Positions 41,203 to 48,089 of a stretch of 64,000 nt of DNA are shown here, in pieces. The DNA comes from Chryseobacterium sp. C-71 (GTDB lineage: Bacteria; Bacteroidota; Bacteroidia; Flavobacteriales; Weeksellaceae). The stretch spans positions 2,356,001 through 2,420,000 of the forward strand of contig NZ_CP087131.1 of the NCBI RefSeq assembly GCF_020911865.1, read 5' to 3'. A program made the position numbers and the translations under genes. The first letter of the stretch is position 1. Each line of letters opens with the position of its first letter. The notes under the pieces were generated by a model that saw only the letters and a program-made list of their open reading frames with translations, had not been told where the DNA came from and searched no databases.

Positions 41203-41856
41203 ATGATTCGATTAGACCCAAACGAAATTTCATTTCCCAATCCGCAGCATTATGACGGTCACGAGGGCATTATAGCTTTCGGGGGCGACTTGTCTATGGA
41301 AAGAATTTGGTTTGCGTATCAGAATGGTATTTTCCCGTGGTTCAATCCTGATGAAGAAATTCTATGGTGGTGTCCCGATCCGAGATTTGTTTTATTTCCG
41401 AATGAATTGAAGGTTTCCAAATCAATGAGGAAAATTTTGAAGAATAACTTATTCACATTTACCGAAAATCAGAATTTCAGAGAAGTGATTAAAAACTGCC
41501 AGCAAATCAGCCGAAAAGGACAAGACGGAACTTGGCTTTCTGATGATCTCATGGAATCTTTTATCAAACTTCATGAGTATGGTTTTGCAAGAAGCATTGA
41601 AGTTTGGCAAAATGACGAATTGGTCGGCGGATTTTATGGTTTACAGGTCGGAAAAGTCTTTTGCGGAGAAAGTATGTTTGCCAAAGTGAGCAACGCTTCA
41701 AAAGCCGGATTTATTCATTTCGTGGAAGCCCATAAAAATGATCTCGCTTTAATCGACTGTCAATCTCATACGGAGCATCTTGAAAGTTTAGGCGCAACCA
41801 TGATTTCTAAAAAGGAATTTCTAAAAACATTACACGAAAACAATGAACGCAGATAA
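41203..41856 (+). CDS. aat: Leucyl/phenylalanyl-tRNA--protein transferase
   Basis: 217 residues. Transfers Leu or Phe from tRNA to proteins with N-terminal Arg or Lys, marking them for ClpAP degradation (N-degron pathway). Signatures: FPNPQHYDGHEGIIAFGGDLSMERIWFAYQNGIFPWFNPDEEILWWCPDPRFVL, VWQNDELVGGFYGLQVGKVFCGESMFAK, and IDCQSHTEHLESLGA. The ATG at 41203 gives the usual N-terminus. The terminator just upstream means it needs read-through or an internal promoter I cannot see. It overlaps the transporter gene by 14 bases. Confidence 0.95.
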   Translation: MIRLDPNEISFPNPQHYDGHEGIIAFGGDLSMERIWFAYQNGIFPWFNPDEEILWWCPDPRFVLFPNELKVSKSMRKILKNNLFTFTENQNFREVIKNCQQISRKGQDGTWLSDDLMESFIKLHEYGFARSIEVWQNDELVGGFYGLQVGKVFCGESMFAKVSNASKAGFIHFVEAHKNDLALIDCQSHTEHLESLGATMISKKEFLKTLHENNERR

Positions 41857-42727
41857 AGAAAAATGGATTCTTTTGATTGTCCTTAGCATCATTTGGGGAT
41901 CGTCATTTATTTTAATTAAAAAATCTTTAGACCATTTTACTCCTTATCAGGTCGGTGCGTTGAGAGTTTTAATTGCCGGAATTATTCTGATGCCAATCGC
42001 CATTTCAAAATATAAACTCTTTCCGAAGAAACATTTGAAATGGCTCATTTTAGCAGCTTTTACAGGCAATTTCATCCCGATGTTCTTATTTCCTATTGCG
42101 GAAACCGAAATCAGCAGCAGTATTGCGGGAATTATCAATTCTATGATGCCCATTTTTGTCATTATTGTGGGAACATTATTCTGGAAATTTGAAACCACAA
42201 AAAGGCAGATGACAGGGATTTTCATCAGCTTCACAGGAGTTTGTATGCTTGCATTTGGTGGTGGAGATGATTCTACATTTAAAATATTCCCTATTCTCCT
42301 TTTGCTTTTGGCAACACTATGCTACGCTATAAGCACAACTACTGTAAAATCTAAATTAATGGAAGTTTCTTCTACGGTTTTATCTGCATTTGTATTCTCA
42401 TTCATTTTATTTTTGCCATCATTGATTGCATTGATATCAACAGGTTTTGTGTCAACATTTACATTTTCAAAAGAAAATATGATGGGCTTACTATTTGTGA
42501 GTTTACTTTCCGTTTTCGGAACCGGATTGGCAATGATGATGAATTATCGTTTGCTAAAAGTTTCCACTCCGCTTTTTGCATCGACTGTTACCTTATTGAT
42601 GCCGATTGTTGCGATCATTTGGGGAATTTTAGATGGCGAAAAACTGACGGTTTTACAATTTGTGGGGGCAAGTATTATAATTGCCGGTTTGATCTTTTTA
42701 AGGGCTAAAGCTGTTGTTCAAAAATAA
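41843..42727 (+). CDS. EamA/DMT-family transporter
   Basis: 294 residues, ten TM helices in two EamA halves, each beginning with the typical small-residue motif: SIIWGSSFILIKKSLDHF in the first, and VKSKLMEVSSTVLSAFVFSF then LLMPIVAIIWGILDGEKL in the second. An inner-membrane metabolite exporter; substrate unknown. Overlaps aat by 14 bases. The likely original terminator (44178-44204) is now separated from it by the IS110 element. Confidence 0.9.
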   Translation: MNADKEKWILLIVLSIIWGSSFILIKKSLDHFTPYQVGALRVLIAGIILMPIAISKYKLFPKKHLKWLILAAFTGNFIPMFLFPIAETEISSSIAGIINSMMPIFVIIVGTLFWKFETTKRQMTGIFISFTGVCMLAFGGGDDSTFKIFPILLLLLATLCYAISTTTVKSKLMEVSSTVLSAFVFSFILFLPSLIALISTGFVSTFTFSKENMMGLLFVSLLSVFGTGLAMMMNYRLLKVSTPLFASTVTLLMPIVAIIWGILDGEKLTVLQFVGASIIIAGLIFLRAKAVVQK

Positions 42728-42783
42728 ATGCAGATTTAGTTGCTTTAAATTGATTAAATGCATTTTTTTTAACGCAAAGATTT

Positions 42784-43818
42784 CTATGTTAATATGCAAG
42801 AAGAATTTGAATTTTTTAATGATAAAAATTCTTCTATTGGTAAAAATGGTTGCTTTCGCTTGATTACAACCATTATTCTGTGTACTAATTTATTTCTGAC
42901 CGAATTCAAAACACTCATCTTATTTTTCCCTTGCTCCACTTTTCTCTTGAAATAAGCTTTAATTTCCTGATCACTTCTGATACTTGCCATTGCAGACATG
43001 TGAAGCAATTTTTTCAGCTTTTGATTTGCCATTTTTGAAATTCTTTCCTTTTTGACAATCGTTCCTGATTGATTTTTGAATGGCACAACACCCGCATAAC
43101 AAGCTAAATGTTTTGCATTTTCAAAGGATTTAAAATTATTGCTAACGATGATGAAATTTATCGCACATTGAGTTCCTATTCCGGGAATCGAGGTTAACAA
43201 ATCCTTGTTTTTCTTAACTTCTTCCTGGGTTTCTATGAGTGTGGAAAGCTGATCTTCTATTTTCTTTATCGATGTTTTTAATGTTTTTATAACTTTAAAA
43301 TAGGCCTTATTCAATATCTTGAATTCAAGACAATCATGGCTTTTCGCTTCCCGAAGCTGGTTTTCTAAAGCCGTTTTTTGAAGCAACAAACTGTCTCTGG
43401 ATTTTGTTAATATATTCATTTGTCTGATAACTGCTGAAGGTTCTTCGTAAGCAATTAATTTATCTTGGTACCGAACTGCATATTGTGCTATTCTCAAAGC
43501 ATCTCTTTTGTCATCTTTTCCTCGTAAATCTGTCGTTGCCTTCTTAATTTTTACAGGGTGTTCCACCCAGAGTAAAACTTCTGATCGGGAAGCTGCTTTT
43601 TCCAAAGGTCTGTTATAAATCCCCGTATTTTTGCAGCAAACAAGCAATTCGTCTCCTTTTATACTGAGTAATTTCAACATAGATTTAAAAAATGATTCAA
43701 TACTTTTCTGTGTATTTTCGATAATCATTTCATAATGAATCTTATACTCAAAATCAATCACGGCACAATCTAGTTTTGATTTGGAAATATCGATTCCAAT
43801 AACGTATTTTTGTTTCAT
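42784..43818 (-). CDS. IS110-family transposase
   Basis: 344 residues. N-terminal RuvC-like DEDD domain: GIDISKSKLDCAVID, GKDDKRDALRIAQYA. A coiled-coil middle is followed by the C-terminal Tnp_20 domain with SIPGIGTQCAINFIIVSNNFKSFENAKHLACYAGVVP and its catalytic Ser region (QSGTIVKKERISKMANQKLKKLL). The enzyme recombines donor and target under guidance of a bridge RNA. It appears intact. Start at 43818 (MKQKYVIGIDIS), or six codons upstream at 43836. Confidence 0.93.
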   Translation of the reverse strand: MKQKYVIGIDISKSKLDCAVIDFEYKIHYEMIIENTQKSIESFFKSMLKLLSIKGDELLVCCKNTGIYNRPLEKAASRSEVLLWVEHPVKIKKATTDLRGKDDKRDALRIAQYAVRYQDKLIAYEEPSAVIRQMNILTKSRDSLLLQKTALENQLREAKSHDCLEFKILNKAYFKVIKTLKTSIKKIEDQLSTLIETQEEVKKNKDLLTSIPGIGTQCAINFIIVSNNFKSFENAKHLACYAGVVPFKNQSGTIVKKERISKMANQKLKKLLHMSAMASIRSDQEIKAYFKRKVEQGKNKMSVLNSVRNKLVHRIMVVIKRKQPFLPIEEFLSLKNSNSSCILT

Positions 43819-43842
43819 AACTTTTAAGTTTTTCATTCACAA

Positions 43843-43980
43843 TGAGAGTTTTGTCTAAGCCCTTGATAATAGGTCGTAATCCTAAATTTCTATTATGATC
43901 TTGCTCTCAAAGAAACAGGGTTCATAATCTTTGCATAGGTCTTAATTCCTTGGTCGCAAACCGGTTCACCCTTGTTTCTT
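43843..43980 (-). ncRNA. Probable IS110 bridge RNA
   Basis: Non-coding end upstream of the transposase. Minus strand, first stem-loop: AAGAAACAAGGGT (43980-43968) pairs with ACCCTGTTTCTT (43921-43910) around a 46-base loop. Second stem-loop: TGAGAG (43909-43904) with CTCTCA (43848-43843), inner stem ATAATAG/CTATTAT. Two stems with large internal loops at this place are the layout of bridge RNAs, where the loops hold target and donor guides. Loop 1 contains TTTGCGACCA and GCAAAGATT, both found in the dispersed repeat the element interrupts. Confidence 0.6.
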
Positions 43981-44035
43981 GTGAATGTGTTGATAAGTTA
44001 AAAATAATCCTGTTTTTTTATCTTACAAACTAAAG

Positions 44036-44359
44036 GGGCGCAAAGGTTTTTTGACTACTAACTGTTTTTAACTTCGCAAAGGCGTTTGACTACGTCGAAT
44101 CTTTGATTTCACTCAGCAAAGACAACAAAGTTTTCATCACTCAATTAACCAAGTTTAATGACTCTCGTTCAAAAACAAATCCCGCATTGCTGCAGGATTA
44201 TTTTATTTAAATTGATTCAAAACGTTTATCGATTGCGGTCTTCGCAGCCCGACTTGAGTGGAAATCCTTTTTGTTTTTTCTAGAAAAACAAAAAGATTGG
44301 GAACGGAAGGCGGAAAAGCTGCCCAAATAAAACTTTTATAGTAGGCTCTAATGTCCCTT
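44036..44359. repeat. Repeat-rich gene-free stretch right of the IS110 element
   Basis: Contains the right half of the interrupted AACGC/GCAAAG repeat (GCGCAAAGGTTTTTTGACTA and TTCGCAAAGGCGTTTGACTA, to about 44092). It also has a terminator-like hairpin (44178-44204) and a palindrome CTTTTTGTTTTTtCTAG with its complement (44267-44295) set in GC-rich sequence to about 44322. No gene is seen. Confidence 0.5.
44178..44204 (+). terminator. Terminator, possibly the original one of the aat-transporter unit
   Basis: AATCCCGCA (44178-44186) pairs with TGCAGGATT (44191-44199) with one mismatch, followed by ATTTTATTT. The nearest plus-strand gene is the transporter left of the IS element. Confidence 0.45.
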
Positions 44360-45742
44360 CTATTCGCTTTTCTTCTTCACTTTCGCCTTCGCCTTTTTCA
44401 CCTCATCTTTGATATACGGATATTTTTTCTGCATATCTGTAATCAATGAAGGATCAAGCTCTAATGCTTTCTCTAAACTTTCAGCGCCTTTTGTTGTATT
44501 TTTTAAATTAAAATAACAGTTACTCAGCTGATAATGCAATTCTGCACGATTGTGATGTTCCAATGCAGCAATCAAAACAGTGACAGCTTCTTCATATTCG
44601 CCCACCAACATCAAAACTTCAGTGTATGCATACCAATTGTAAAATCTTGACGGTTCTGCATCTACCAATTTCTTCAGACACGAAAGACTTTCTTCAAACT
44701 TCCCTGAGTCGATGAATAAAAATGCGAGTCTCTTCTGATACTCAAGGTTTCCGTCATTCAGTAAAGTGGCTTCTCTTGCGAAGTGCAAAGCTTCCGGCAT
44801 TCCACCCATTTCTTCGTAAAGATAAGACTGCTCCATCATTGCCAAATAAAACTGAGGATCTTCCCTTAGTGATTTCTGGAAGTAATTTAAAGCGATCGTT
44901 GGTTGTTTTAGTGCTTTATAACACAACCCGATTTTATAAAATGTAAATGCTTTTGTATATTCCAACTCCAGCATTTCTTCATAAACTTCGATTGCTTTTT
45001 TGTGTTGATTTAAAGCCTCATAACATGCCGCTTTACTTGCGTAAACTCCAACAGCGCTGGAATTAATAGCGAGCATATAGTCGAAACCTTTGATGGCTTC
45101 TTCGTAGTTTTTTCTGTTGAAATAAAACTGTCCGTACTCGCTCCACGCTACTTCTGAATAGGCAAAATTATCTAGATAGTCATTCAGGAAAGCTATTGCT
45201 TCATCGCTCTTATTCAGATCACTGAAACAGATCATTGCGTTCTCCAAAGAATATTCATCCGTAGGATCTTCTTTCAAAGCCTGCTGATAATGCTTAAGAG
45301 CGTTAAAAGGATCTCCCAAATTGACATATTCGTCAGCGATAAAATTATTCAAAAAGTTTTCTTCTTCATTTAATTCTAAAGCTTGTTTGCAAATGTCAAT
45401 TGCTTTTCTAGGATTTCCTAAATTCGAATAATACTTTGCGTAGCATACCAAAAAGTCTGTATTCTCCATAGAAGAACCTTTTAACTCGTCGATCATTTCT
45501 TTCGCCGTATTATAATCTTCCCATTCTAAGAGCACTTCAAGTTTTTTGATCTTGATATCTAAAGAATTGGGATGAATTTTGAGACCGTAAGTTACTGCCA
45601 TATCAGCGTAATTAAAATCTCCCAACTCCAGATAGTACACAATGATATCATCTAATTCTTCTGTATCGAAGTAGAATTCATCATTATTTTCCATCATTTC
45701 CTCGAACTTTTTTACAAGTTCATTTCCAAAATATTCTTCCAA
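44360..45742 (-). CDS. Tetratricopeptide-repeat protein
   Basis: 460 residues made of about ten TPR units, for example DYNTAKEMIDELKGSSMENTDFLVCYAKYYSNLGNPRKAIDI and AFTFYKIGLCYKALKQPTIALNYF (each shown only in part). No signal peptide, TM segment or enzymatic domain. It ends in a Lys-rich tail (KKAKAKVKKKSE). TPR solenoids are scaffolds for protein contacts; the partner is unknown. It stands alone between the IS110 region and a toxin-antitoxin pair. Confidence 0.85.
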   Translation of the reverse strand: MEEYFGNELVKKFEEMMENNDEFYFDTEELDDIIVYYLELGDFNYADMAVTYGLKIHPNSLDIKIKKLEVLLEWEDYNTAKEMIDELKGSSMENTDFLVCYAKYYSNLGNPRKAIDICKQALELNEEENFLNNFIADEYVNLGDPFNALKHYQQALKEDPTDEYSLENAMICFSDLNKSDEAIAFLNDYLDNFAYSEVAWSEYGQFYFNRKNYEEAIKGFDYMLAINSSAVGVYASKAACYEALNQHKKAIEVYEEMLELEYTKAFTFYKIGLCYKALKQPTIALNYFQKSLREDPQFYLAMMEQSYLYEEMGGMPEALHFAREATLLNDGNLEYQKRLAFLFIDSGKFEESLSCLKKLVDAEPSRFYNWYAYTEVLMLVGEYEEAVTVLIAALEHHNRAELHYQLSNCYFNLKNTTKGAESLEKALELDPSLITDMQKKYPYIKDEVKKAKAKVKKKSE

Positions 45743-45809
45743 TATAGTATCTCTGCGTTATTTTCAAAGTCCAAAATTGCTTTATAAACTTCGAAAAAAC
45801 TTTTTTTAA

Positions 45810-46103
45810 TTAAAATTTATTTTTCTTCGGATTTTGTCTGTTATCAAAAAATGAAAATATTTTAATTTCTTTTTTTGTAAGCCGATAACTTAATGAGAAA
45901 TTTTCCAATATTAAAACTCTTCGTAATTCTTTTGTACTACTTTTTAGTCCAATTTTATTTTGATCTCTCAATAGATTAATCATTCGCACAGTTTCATCAA
46001 GAATTTTTTCCGGATAAATATTTGATTTATTGTGATCTGCCCAATATTGATAAACCTTGTCAAATTCTTTCTTAGCACGAATTGACCAGATTATTTTTAT
46101 CAT
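45810..46103 (-). CDS. RelE/ParE-type toxin
   Basis: 97 residues with the RelE/ParE fold: IIWSIRAKKEFDKVYQYWADHN, LRDQNKIGLKSSTKELRRVLILENFSLSYRLTKKEIKIFSFFDNRQNP. The last strand with FFDNRQNP is the family's hallmark end. The protein should either cleave mRNA on ribosomes (RelE) or block gyrase (ParE); sequence alone does not decide. It overlaps the antitoxin gene by 4 bases, so it is translated coupled to it. Confidence 0.85.
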   Translation of the reverse strand: MIKIIWSIRAKKEFDKVYQYWADHNKSNIYPEKILDETVRMINLLRDQNKIGLKSSTKELRRVLILENFSLSYRLTKKEIKIFSFFDNRQNPKKNKF

Positions 46104-46318
46104 CTTCCGTACGATTTTAAAAAATCTTCATGTGAAACAACATTTCCCTTTTCAAAATCTTTTATTCCTTCTTCTATTAATTCTTTCTCAGCTTTAGAAA
46201 TCTTATTCCACCAATCATCATTATTAATTCCTTCTACAAAATCAATTTCCACTGCCTTCAAAATTGCTTTTATTTTGGCAAGTTCTTTTTTATTTTTAGG
46301 ATTAATGGTAATTGTCAT
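46100..46318 (-). CDS. Antitoxin partner of the RelE/ParE toxin
   Basis: 72 residues: an N-terminal strand and helix (TITINPKNKKELAKIKAILKAVEID) and a C-terminal acidic segment ISKAEKELIEEGIKDFEKGNVVSHEDFLKSYG, typical of tails that wrap around RelE/ParE toxins. It precedes the toxin gene, as usual for type II modules, and should also repress the operon. Confidence 0.85.
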   Translation of the reverse strand: MTITINPKNKKELAKIKAILKAVEIDFVEGINNDDWWNKISKAEKELIEEGIKDFEKGNVVSHEDFLKSYGR

Positions 46319-46357
46319 TGTGCTGTTTTTCTATATTAAATATACAAAAATTCTGAA

Positions 46358-47740
46358 TTAAATCAAACTTCTGATTTTTGCAATCATATCATCGCCTAAT
46401 TTGTCGGCTTCTTCTTGTGAGAAAGCCTCTGTATAAATTCTGATAATCGGTTCTGTATTCGATTTTCTCAAGTGAACCCAATTGTTTTCAAAATCTATTT
46501 TCACTCCATCAACTGTAGAGACTTCTTCATTTTGATACTCTTTTTCCATTTTAGTTAAAAGTTCATCAACATTTATTTCAGGAGTTAGTTCTATTTTCTT
46601 TTTCCCCATGAAATAACTCGGGTAGCTCGCTCTCAATTCGGAAACCGTTTTGTTTTCTTTTGCCAAATGCGTCAAAAACAAAGCAACACCTACTAAAGAA
46701 TCTCTTCCGTAATGAAGTTCAGGATAGATAATTCCACCATTTCCTTCACCGCCGATCACGGCGTTTTTTTCTTTCATTAAATTCACCACATTCACTTCTC
46801 CTACAGCACTTGCAAAATATTCTGAGCTGTGAGTTTTTGCAACATCTCTCAAAGCACGACTTGAAGAGAGGTTTGAAATGGCGACTCCGTTTTTGTTTTT
46901 CAACAAGTAATCCGCAACAGCAACCAACGTATATTCTTCACCGAACATTTCTCCGTTTTCGTCAACCAATGCCAGCCTGTCAACATCCGGATCTACTACA
47001 ACGCCAAAATCTGCTTTTTCTTTGATCACTAATTCACAAATATCTCCCAAATGTTCTTTCAAAGGTTCAGGATTGTGCGGGAACTGTCCAGTGGGTTCGC
47101 AGTATAATTTTACCGTTTCGCAACCTAATTTATCTAAAAGCATCGGAATTGCAATTCCGCCTGTAGAATTTACTGCGTCTAAAACGATTTTATATTTTTT
47201 AGCTTTAATAGCTTCAACATCCACCATCGGCAAATCAAGAATCTGCTGAATATGAATATCAAAAGCATCATCTCGTGTTTCGTATTTTCCTAAATCATCA
47301 ACTTCAGCATAATTAAAATCTTCAGCTTCCGCCAATGCTAAAACTTCAGCACCGTTTTCTCCGTTGATAAATTCTCCTTTTTCATTTAATAACTTCAGCG
47401 CATTCCATTGTTTTGGATTGTGTGAAGCAGTTAAAATAATTCCACCATCAGCATCCAATTCAGGAACCATAATCTCAACCGTTGGAGTCGTTGAAAGTCC
47501 TAAATCTACAACGTGGATTCCCAAACCTTGCAAAGTTGCGCAAACTAGAGAATTTACCATTGAACCAGAAATTCTGGCATCGCGACCGATGATTAGGGTT
47601 AAATCTTTTTTATTTTTATTATTCTGAAGCCAGGTTCCGAATGCCGAAGCAAATTTCACAACATCAAGCGGTGTCAGGTTATCATTTACTTTCCCACCAA
47701 TCGTTCCTCTGATTCCGGAAATACTTTTTATTAATGACAT
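46358..47740 (-). CDS. glmM: Phosphoglucosamine mutase GlmM
   Basis: 460 residues. Converts glucosamine-6-P to glucosamine-1-P for UDP-GlcNAc. Alpha-phosphohexomutase motifs: SISGIRGTIGGKVNDNLTP, the phospho-Ser loop GGIILTASHNPKQWNALKLL, the metal loop VVDPDVDRLALVDE, sugar loop GGEGNGGIIYPELHYGRDSLVG, and phosphate loop LRKSNTEPIIRIYTEA. A phosphomannomutase activity is also possible in this family, but the first product fits wall synthesis best. Preceded by a structured leader with a 30-bp imperfect palindrome. Confidence 0.88.
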   Translation of the reverse strand: MSLIKSISGIRGTIGGKVNDNLTPLDVVKFASAFGTWLQNNKNKKDLTLIIGRDARISGSMVNSLVCATLQGLGIHVVDLGLSTTPTVEIMVPELDADGGIILTASHNPKQWNALKLLNEKGEFINGENGAEVLALAEAEDFNYAEVDDLGKYETRDDAFDIHIQQILDLPMVDVEAIKAKKYKIVLDAVNSTGGIAIPMLLDKLGCETVKLYCEPTGQFPHNPEPLKEHLGDICELVIKEKADFGVVVDPDVDRLALVDENGEMFGEEYTLVAVADYLLKNKNGVAISNLSSSRALRDVAKTHSSEYFASAVGEVNVVNLMKEKNAVIGGEGNGGIIYPELHYGRDSLVGVALFLTHLAKENKTVSELRASYPSYFMGKKKIELTPEINVDELLTKMEKEYQNEEVSTVDGVKIDFENNWVHLRKSNTEPIIRIYTEAFSQEEADKLGDDMIAKIRSLI

Positions 47741-47765
47741 TTTTATACTATTTAAAATTTAATAA

Positions 47766-47795
47766 AACCATTTTGTCGACGTCAACGAAATGGTT
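47766..47795. promoter_or_regulatory. 30-bp imperfect palindrome in the glmM leader
   Basis: AACCATTTTGTCGAC followed by GTCAACGAAATGGTT, self-complementary at 26 of 30 positions with centre GACGTC, 26 bases upstream of the glmM start and downstream of the -7 element at 47841-47848. Could be an operator or an mRNA hairpin. Confidence 0.4.
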
Positions 47796-47840
47796 GTTCT
47801 ATCATCTTACTTATATTATGAAATGATAAATAAACTTCTG

Positions 47841-47848
47841 CAAAAATA
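47841..47848 (-). promoter_or_regulatory. -7 promoter element of glmM
   Basis: Minus-strand TATTTTTG; predicted leader about 94 bases. Confidence 0.45.
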
Positions 47849-47936
47849 CGAATAAAACAAAGATTGAATAATGAAATATGCTTAACGTTGGTAAGTTGTT
47901 CTTCTCTACTAAAGCCTTCTTTTAACTGCTAAAGTG

Positions 47937-48089
47937 CTAAGAACATCCACAATCCTTATCACAGCCAGATCTTTTAGAATCAAATTTCTTTGGCGTAAAA
48001 TTTTTCCTGAGATACCTAAATAAAGAATAGCAGGCAAACAGCACCAAAAGTGCTACGATTATATATTGAAAAATTAAGGAAGAATCCAT
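47937..48089 (-). CDS. FeoB-associated Cys-rich membrane protein
   Basis: 50 residues: MDSSLIFQYIIVALLVLFACYSLFRYL is one TM helix, then a basic stretch and the tail RSGCDKDCGCS with three cysteines that could bind a metal. Such proteins accompany feoB in many Bacteroidota. Its ATG shares one base with the feoB stop codon, so it is translationally coupled. The ATG at 48089 is chosen because upstream codons overlap feoB. Confidence 0.88.
   Translation of the reverse strand: MDSSLIFQYIIVALLVLFACYSLFRYLRKNFTPKKFDSKRSGCDKDCGCS

Larger units (their letters stand above)
42780..44034 (-). mobile_element. IS110-family insertion sequence
   Basis: A transposase gene with a long non-coding end upstream of it (LE-type), as in the IS110 group. 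The flanks are two parts of one dispersed repeat: TTAACGCAAAG up to about 42779 on the left, and GGGCGCAAAGG from about 44036 on the right. Joined, they resemble the uninterrupted copies near 18890 and 61850. The ends are therefore approximate to a few bases. No terminal inverted repeats or target duplication are seen, as expected for this family. Confidence 0.75.

Noticed and set aside
46100..46318. Antitoxin as a defence-island marker
   Set aside because: An isolated toxin-antitoxin pair between housekeeping genes; no other defence genes adjoin it.
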